DNA from: Pycnopodia helianthoides
Taxonomy: Eukaryota > Echinodermata > Asteroidea > Forcipulatida > Asteriidae
Assembly (NCBI GenBank): GCA_032158295.1
Contig: CM063253.1
Location: 5,239,001-5,303,000 of the forward strand
DNA length: 64,000 nt
Direction: 5' to 3'
Shown: positions 57,411-64,000 of the stretch, piece by piece
How positions within the stretch are numbered: position 1 is the stretch's first letter
Layout of the letters: every line of letters begins with the position of its first letter
Program-made: the position numbers and the translations under genes
Notes under the pieces: generated by a model
Databases searched by the model: none
Seen by the model: only the letters and a program-made list of their open reading frames with translations
Told to the model about the DNA's origin: nothing

Positions 57411-57543
57411 AACTTGAGAACAAAGGAGGGGCTTGAAACATACACATACACACGTCCACACAAGGTTTTTTTACAGGTTGAAGATTTTCTGTTTTTTTTT
57501 TTCTCTCAAAGAAATGTCCACATAGTGTATGTAACACCGAGCT

Positions 57544-57812
57544 GTGCAATAGACCGATCCATTAAGCCCCACCCCTTTAGCATATTGACCAATCACAGCA
57601 TTGGCTGCCTCACCACTGCACACGTGTGCAGCACATGTGCGTCTCTCCAATGCCACACTCGCGACATGAACGTGCGCGCTTTAAGTACGCGCGCACGCAT
57701 GTTTACTTTTCTAATGGGATTTTAGCGTGTCGGACTTTCGGTGGCGTATAGCCAAGGTTGTGATTGGTCAACACGTAAGGGGCGGAGCTTAATGGATCGG
57801 TTTATTACGCAC
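57544..57812. mobile_element. MITE with ACCGATCCATTAAGC ends
   Basis: The left end ACCGATCCATTAAGCCCCAC is inverted at the right as GGAGCTTAATGGATCGGT, about 35 bases in all with few mismatches. The interior is rich in CACGTG and GCGCGC words (ACGTGTGCAGCACATGTGCG). 269 bp, non-coding; the only copy seen here. Confidence 0.8.
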
Positions 57813-58526
57813 GGGCCCTTATGGAACTTTTAGCACAATGGAACAATGGACCCGACAAAGTTTTTCTTTGTTCAACTTGGACCCCACAGAGAAATGAGGA
57901 CCTTCAAACCGAGGACTCGTAACAAAGGGGGAAATTAGGTCCGTAACAATCGCTATCACAAAGGAAAACAATGGGGGTGCGCGTTCGGCGGGACAAAGAG
58001 TCAAACAAGGGAGGGTTTTCGAGACGGGAGGACATTACACACTTGGGTGCGTGTGTCACTGTTTACGATAAACTCTTTAACATCTTGTTAGCCTAGATTT
58101 CATTAACCAGCGTATGATTCCAGATGCGAGTCGTTATCACGGCCGTGTTCGATCACAGCGCATGTCACTTTCCGTTGTAACGCAATATTTCAAGGGCCAA
58201 TCCAATTCGTAAAAACACAAAAGAAAAGAAAAGCACGAATGGCGACGAGCATGCACATCCGTAATGGAACAAGTTCGACAGCTCCCAATTCAATTATTGT
58301 TTTACGCGATAGCCGAGGTGTAGATCGAGTTTGTGGCAAGAGCCATTGGCAGCCGTGCCGGGAGTGATTTAATCGTGTTTTCCCTAAATAACGGCAGAAA
58401 GTACCCTTACATGTAACTTTATTATAACCATTGTTAAAGGGAAGTCGTGTCAATGCTGTCTAAACCCATCGTAAGAGGTCAACTTTTAATAAAAAATATA
58501 TTTACACATTATTAGTTTATTTAATC
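57813..58526. other. No gene seen
   Basis: Mixed sequence without a recognised feature. Confidence 0.4.
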
Positions 58527-58790
58527 TTTGAAGTAGGGTCACAGACCGTTTTTTCAACCTAGTGCTAGTTGATAGGCAGAATTTAAAAGGAACATACGAT
58601 AAAAGTCACCTGCGAAAGTCACAGTATCCAACTTGTTGAGAAAACAGCAAAAAAAAACTGTCACGGTATTTTCATTAAAGAACGTCGAACCCACTCACGT
58701 TTAGCGAGTGGCAGCGGGTACCAACCGCATCTCTGGCCGCAGCATTCACAAACGGACACCACGGGTTATCTGACTCTCTCAAACTCGCCT
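58527..58790 (+). mobile_element. MITE family D, right-truncated copy
   Basis: It starts GAAGTAGGGTCACAG and runs through GAAAGTCACAGTATCC to GTGGCAGCGGGTACCAACCG and GGCCGCAGCATTCACAAACG. No matching right end is visible, so it is probably truncated. Confidence 0.7.
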
Positions 58791-60694
58791 TGAGGTGAGT
58801 TTACGTAGATTGGAATTTGTCGACATATATTTTTATTGATTTTTAGTCAACGGGGGCATTTTGGACGCAATAATTTCGCAGAATGCCTCCTACCCTTACC
58901 AATTGTTGTTATGTGCAGAGGCTTTCGGATATAAAATGACACAATTTGTTATTCATGGGTAATTACTAAAATGATCCTCCCTTTAAAGTCATAACGGTAG
59001 GAAACCTTTATCATGAGGTTATTGACCCACGTGACCTGACGTCATCACCTGATGATGTCGGGGGAGAAGGTCACCCTTTCCCCAATTTTGTCAATCGAAC
59101 TTTTACAGACCCTCTACGGATATTCATACTTTCATGAACCGACTTATCGACACCGAGCCCCGCTTCCCTCGATCCTCGAGGTGCCCCCTTGAAATGAGGG
59201 CGCACCCCACCCCTCCCGGGAGCGAATTTTATTTCCCCAAACGACATTGCTATGATGACCTTTTTTGTTATGATTTTGAAATTTTTTTTTTTCGATCGGA
59301 ATGCGGATGTTGGAAAGAAATAAAATATATAAAAAAGGTAAATAAAAAAACAAGTTTGGGAAAAAAACATTCGCCGCCCGGGAACTTAAAACCAACAGTG
59401 TCACAGGGACCGTATCCTGATCGCTATTACTGTTCAACAGAAGACTCTTTCATCATTCTTGTATAGCAGGGCAATGTGTGACGTCACAATAAAAAAAACG
59501 ATAAATGTCAAAACTGATAGCTCATATCGTAAGATGAATCTTTCAATAGTGCTTTGCGGAATTGAGCCCAGTTCATGTGATTCAATCCTTACAAACAACG
59601 CACGGTTTTCCCCATCGCTGACGTGTAAAGAGTGATTACCATCTTGTAATTGCCTTTTTGTTTCTTGGCCATGTTTTTTCCTGGTGTGAAATCTTGTCAA
59701 TCGAAGCGTAGACTTTTTTGTTTAAGTGAACCCCGGCAGGGCATGTAAGTGTTGTGTCCTCAAGCGTATCGCATCGAAGAGCTAACCGACGGAATCGGGG
59801 TTAATTCCCGCTGCCGGTTTGTTCCTTTTTCCCCCTCCGCGTGATTTTTTTTCTCTCTATCTCTCCCGGTCTCTCGCTCCCTACATAAACTGACCTTTTC
59901 ATAGAACACGGAGTCTGATTACCTTTGGAAAATTAAAACCTCTAAATTGGCGCGAAGGATCAACAGTCCAAGAAGATGGTCCAGGTGAGACAGCGCGGAG
60001 CAATATAAGACGGCCGGAGGCGAGGCAGCATCGCCCAGGTAACGAGTCAACATTCAGTCGTCCGTGTGTTGGCCGTGAGACGAGCAATCTAAACCCCCCC
60101 TCGTCGAGCGCCCGAGACAGTCCCCACTCAGTACACCACCGACAGCAAGTCAATAACGCTCGGTTACTGTTCAACAGTCCCACGGGCCACTTTATTGGTC
60201 GGAGAAAAATAAAGTTGACTGTTTTGTCAAAACACGAACGTAGACGGGACTACCTCGGGCGTCCATTTTGCTTGTAAATCCACTATATGACGTCACCGCT
60301 CTGGGAACAGGTTAGTGTCGTATATCGGTACGACGTTTATTGCGACGGGGTTATTTTAGGATCCGTTGATGGGAAACGGACCGGGTGTCTAGAAATGTTC
60401 ACCAAACACTCAGCTAGCGTTTCCCCCAAACGGTAAACGGATACGGAGTGGTCTATTGTTTTTAGTGAGGGGAACATATTATAATTTCAAGCAAGTGCGA
60501 AGTTGTATTTCTCTAAAGCAAAAGTTCACAAACATGTGCCCTTTGTATGGTAATCTGAACCAATTGATCACAATAGCAAATGCAAGCAAACCGAGGCCGA
60601 GAGAGAAATAGACAGCTCCCTTCTAGGTATGTTCATACTTGCTATACAGTTTATGAAGGGAACCGTACACAAAACCGTACAGCAACCCCTTTAG
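58791..60694. other. No gene seen; several CRE palindromes
   Basis: TGACGTCA occurs at 59037-59044, 59479-59486 and 60288-60295. A tRNA B-box-like fragment, GGGTTAATTCCCGCTGCC, lies near 59800. The minus-strand frames, including 59899-60183, have no recognisable domain. Confidence 0.4.
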
Positions 60695-60870
60695 ACCCCC
60701 AACGTTCGCACGCGGTCACTGTCTGCCACGCTCGCCATTTTGAAAGTCAAATTGCACGTACAAATGATAACGTAGGTCAACGCCGCGTAGCCTAAAACTG
60801 GTACTGCACTGTTTACCAACGGGGACTTTTGAACCAAATTAGTGTAATGGTGACGTCAATAGAATTGTGT
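60695..60870 (+). mobile_element. CRE-bearing repeat, family K
   Basis: Collinear with 24095-24290 from CGCACGCGGTCACTGTCTGC to the TGACGTCA at 60851-60858, with clear divergence. Preceded by TTTAGACCCCCAACG, like the family F end AGACCCC. Confidence 0.6.
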
Positions 60871-61089
60871 CACTCTATCGGGTACAATTTAAAAACTTAT
60901 TCGGACAAGTTTTGTGACGAAAAGGCAGTAAAAATGGGGCACAGTTTGATTACTGTGGTAGTATTTAAATTGACTGCTATCTAACAGCGCACACTACTAT
61001 TTTATTTCACTGCGGTGGGAGAAATTAATTGCGGTCAACACTAATACACCCAACTTGCAGTGGTCTACTATACGGCAGCCCGCACTAAA

Positions 61090-61375
61090 GACCAACTCGT
61101 CCATTCATGTAACTTTAGTCAGTCAGTGGTATCACAGAATAAAACTATCAATAGGTCCACTATGCCTCTGCCATCATACGGATGAAAAACGACGAGTCAT
61201 TTTATATGCTGTACACCGTGGACTTTGTCAGCCATTAACTTGGCCCGGCCTATGTTACAGAATCATGTTGCAGGCCAACTCGTCCTTCCGTGTAAACCCC
61301 TGCTGTCAGCCGTTTGAAGGTTGGCTCTTTTACAGAATCACCCGCAGGGAGGGACAACTCGTCCTTCCGTGTAAC
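61090..61375. repeat. Degenerate repeats around CAACTCGTCCTTCCGTGTAA
   Basis: The word occurs at about 61093 (diverged), 61276 and 61355, with ACAGAATCA preceding the later two. The 144-codon + frame over the region reflects this and has no domain. Confidence 0.6.
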
Positions 61376-62524
61376 CCTAGTCAGGACCCATTATGGCGCT
61401 ATATACCTGCTTTTTGGAACCGTCGTGACGCAAAGCCCGTGATGATCCAAACATGGCAACCGTGTCATTTGATTTGCACGCAACGCTGATCTAGTTAAGC
61501 GTCGTACGAAAGTCCACATCGAAGACCATGTAGACTGCCCAGCCGTAACCCTAGTCGAAACTAATGATATGAATTCAATGCTAAAGATTGCGAGCCATTA
61601 TTTGGGGATTTTTTTTATTCCGGAAAAAAACTACAGTCAATAATACCAGTCAGCACTTCATGTACGACGGACTACGTGAAAAGGCCAATAACTTCCATTT
61701 GTGTATACACGGCTGAAAGGCACGATATCAAGGCCGTAGGGCACCGCTATGTATTAAAGCATTGTTGTTTCCGCCATGGCGTTGTCACAATGTCGAGAGG
61801 AAATGACTACAAGATGGTGAACAGGGTCTCGTGTCTCCCCTGTTGGCTTCTGTCTCCTTTCAGAGTTCAGAGTCTCCCAAGGAAAGTGGCTCTAGACAGA
61901 ATGATGGAGACAGACTTTGTGCCCCTTTGTAATTAGCCCTCCCCGGTATAGCGACCCGATACTCTGCCACAGCTTTTGTTGGAGTTGGCACTGCAGCTAA
62001 TCAACTCCTGGGCTATTCACGCTTCGAGGTATCGTATTTTAGAAGACAGAATAAGAAAGAATGATGGGATGGGGTCCCGAGATTCATTTCTCCTTTATAA
62101 TTTGTAACTTATGATTGAGTTCCGATTTAACGGTGCGTTGCCAGTGAAAGGCGAGCGTTATTCGCCACTTTCCACTGTTTATGTTATTTGTTTCACTTCT
62201 TCAGTACAGTAGTTTCATATTTTACGCCCCAAGGGCAGCACTCCACAATCAAGCGATTTGTAGTTTTATCACAACAAAATTTGAAAAATGGTTGTGACTG
62301 TTTCGAGTCATGTTCTTCACTGATTGAGATATTTTCCAATGGTGTAAGAGTCGATGGGGGCAAGCGGGGTGGGGGAGGGTCGGCTTGCCTATAAATCAAC
62401 CAATAAACCGTCAAGATTCACTAGCGCCGATTATCTATTTAACTGTATTTTTCTTCCGTATTTTTGTATAGAATACTTTTGAGTTAGCTTTGTTGTTTTG
62501 CTAACGAGCCACATTATATTGCCA
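61376..62524. other. No gene seen
   Basis: Unique-looking sequence. Short frames only. Confidence 0.45.
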
Positions 62525-62645
62525 ACTTTATTGATCGACTGATTGATTGATTGGTTGATGGATTATCAATTTATTGATTGATTGATTGAATGATTGATTG
62601 TTTATCGAGTGATCGATCGATTGATTGATTGACTGATAGATCAAT
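62525..62645. repeat. (GATT)n tetranucleotide array
   Basis: Imperfect ATTGATTGATTG array with GATCGATCGATT variants. Confidence 0.95.
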
Positions 62646-62771
62646 CTCTTTTTCTAACATTTATTCATTTATTCATTTATTCTTTTGTTTACAAACGTCA
62701 CGTTAAAACATAAGAATTGCTTTCTAGTGTGTTTTTCAACAATAACAATGCTAACATTCCGAGCACATGGT

Positions 62772-63140
62772 GTGTCGTGGCAGAGCGGTCTACTCCATCG
62801 AACTCAAGGTCTGATCGTTGAAATCCTCGGAGTGTGAGTTTGATTGCCAGTCACGACATGCACTGTGTCCTTGAGCAAGGCACTTTACCATAAATTCCTC
62901 TCTTAACCCAGGTGTATAAATGGGAACCTAAAGAAGGCTGAGACGGTATGGTGTTGGAATTAACCCCTTGGTGCTATAAGCAGCTTTAGGTTGCGTGCTC
63001 CCCATCTTAGAGTCAAGAAAGTTTGTGGATAGTATGCCTGATGAACAAGGATAAAAAATGTTGTAAAGCATCTTGATTTGGCAACGGCTACGATATGCGC
63101 ACTATTTAACAACCTAGAATTGTCATTATTACCAATGGCG
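62772..63140 (+). mobile_element. tRNA-derived SINE, full length
   Basis: The head GTCGTGGCAGAGCGGTCTAC, a long variable region and GAGTTTGATTGCCAGTCACG mimic a class II (Ser/Leu-type) tRNA. The body GTGTCCTTGAGCAAGGCACT is the conserved SINE block. The tail TTGTAAAGCATCTTGATTTG and GATATGCGCACTATTTAAC resembles a LINE-derived 3' end. Same superfamily as 39160-39507. Confidence 0.85.
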
Positions 63141-64000
63141 AACAATACAAACAAAAAGCACCATCAATAAACAAAAAACCGTAGCTTTAAACAAAACAAA
63201 TTAACAACCCCCCGAAAACAACAACAACAACACACACACAACATACAATAACAAAGCAGCTTAAACATGGCCAGTGGATGAAAGTGGCGAGTCTTGACAC
63301 GTCTTGACGCGTCACTTCGTAGAATCGCAAAATGGCAAAACCTAGTGATACGTCAGCCATGCTAATTGGTGTAATTATGAAACTATCGTGTGTTAGATCA
63401 TAAAACTGGTTGAAATGTTAATTGTAATGAGTACATCAATAATCCGCAGTAAAAATTATTTGCCACGTGTTGCGATTTTGACACTTTCGTGGGGATATTT
63501 ATGAAATCGCACGGTAAAGGGTAAAACAAACAAATTGCTCACAGAAATGTTGTCCATAGGTGAAAAGCCAAAACGTGCTATTTTGTTTCCGGTTTAGTTT
63601 ATGTAGCAATATATTACACGGCATTTGTTATTCACAGGCTACGAATGATGAAGTCATCGAATTCCAAAACGTATTTCCGATGGATCTGACATAAGCATTT
63701 TAATCGCCGACTCTCGGTGTATGATACAATTCGGAATAATAATTATGCGGTTTCGTCGAAAGCGTAGTTTAGAGAGAGAAAAAATCAACAAAAAAAACAA
63801 ACGACTCACGCCATCTGCAGTTGGGTGATTATTTATTTATGCAGTTTGCATAGTTGTCGAATCGGCCTTGCGTTAGACATCAATTGCGCGCCGTGTTTAG
63901 GGCTGAGCTGGCGAACGGTTTATACTTCAGCAATTTCATTAAAAGCCTCCCTTCAATTTTCTTTCTTGTCTTGTTTTTGTTTGTTTTAAGCCTGGAAAGG
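63141..64000. other. No gene seen
   Basis: It holds (AAC)n/(CA)n runs near 63218-63243 and otherwise unique-looking AT-rich sequence, with nothing coding recognised. Confidence 0.45.

Noticed and set aside
61055..61489. 144-codon + strand frame
   Set aside because: It follows degenerate repeats of CAACTCGTCC type. No domain.

Overview
The window looks like eukaryotic nuclear DNA from an invertebrate deuterostome, most likely an echinoderm and perhaps a sea star. The evidence is AT-rich, intron-like sequence without dense ORFs; one exon with a good splice donor; tRNA-derived SINEs of a type I associate with sea urchins and sea stars; and many short inverted-repeat elements bounded by TTAA. 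The species assignment is inference. No prokaryotic operon, rRNA, functional tRNA, CRISPR array or intact retroelement was found.

Only one protein-coding segment can be supported: 18029-18457 on the + strand. It is the first coding exon of an NMDA-type ionotropic glutamate receptor, closest by eye to GluN1. It encodes a signal sequence and the first part of the amino-terminal (LIVBP-like) domain, and ends in phase 0 at a consensus donor. About 1 kb of CpG-containing unique sequence upstream is the likely promoter and 5' UTR. No second exon is recognisable, so everything from 18458 to the window end may be one first intron of at least 45 kb.

The rest is a dense mosaic of non-autonomous mobile DNA. 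(1) TTAA-flanked MITE families, mostly with AGG...CCT ends, at 4248, 29117, 32003, 40757, 41678, 44724, 50170 and 51583, resembling the Kolobok/T2 class. (2) tRNA-derived SINEs at 6480, 6742, 26166, 27900, 36830, 37375, 39160 and 62772. (3) A LINE 3' remnant at 39605 with a frameshifted reverse-transcriptase C-terminus. (4) Foldback elements built on GGGTCA/TGACCC (35201, 46513, 47269) or TTTCGAAACCAC (13650, 34955, 45609). (5) Elements carrying full TGACGTCA sites (3953, 10370, 23950, 24095, 60695). (6) An unusual 211-214 bp element with a hairpin at each end (26426, 28147, 47375).

A recent tandem duplication of about 1.7 kb (25743-27452 and 27459-29172) contains a SINE interrupted by the hairpin-ended element. 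Its right breakpoint lies inside a TTAA MITE that had itself inserted into another repeat, so the order of events can be read from the sequence. Minisatellites and microsatellites fill much of the remaining space. The most novel candidates are the hairpin-ended element and the spread of CRE sites by small transposons around a neuronal receptor gene.
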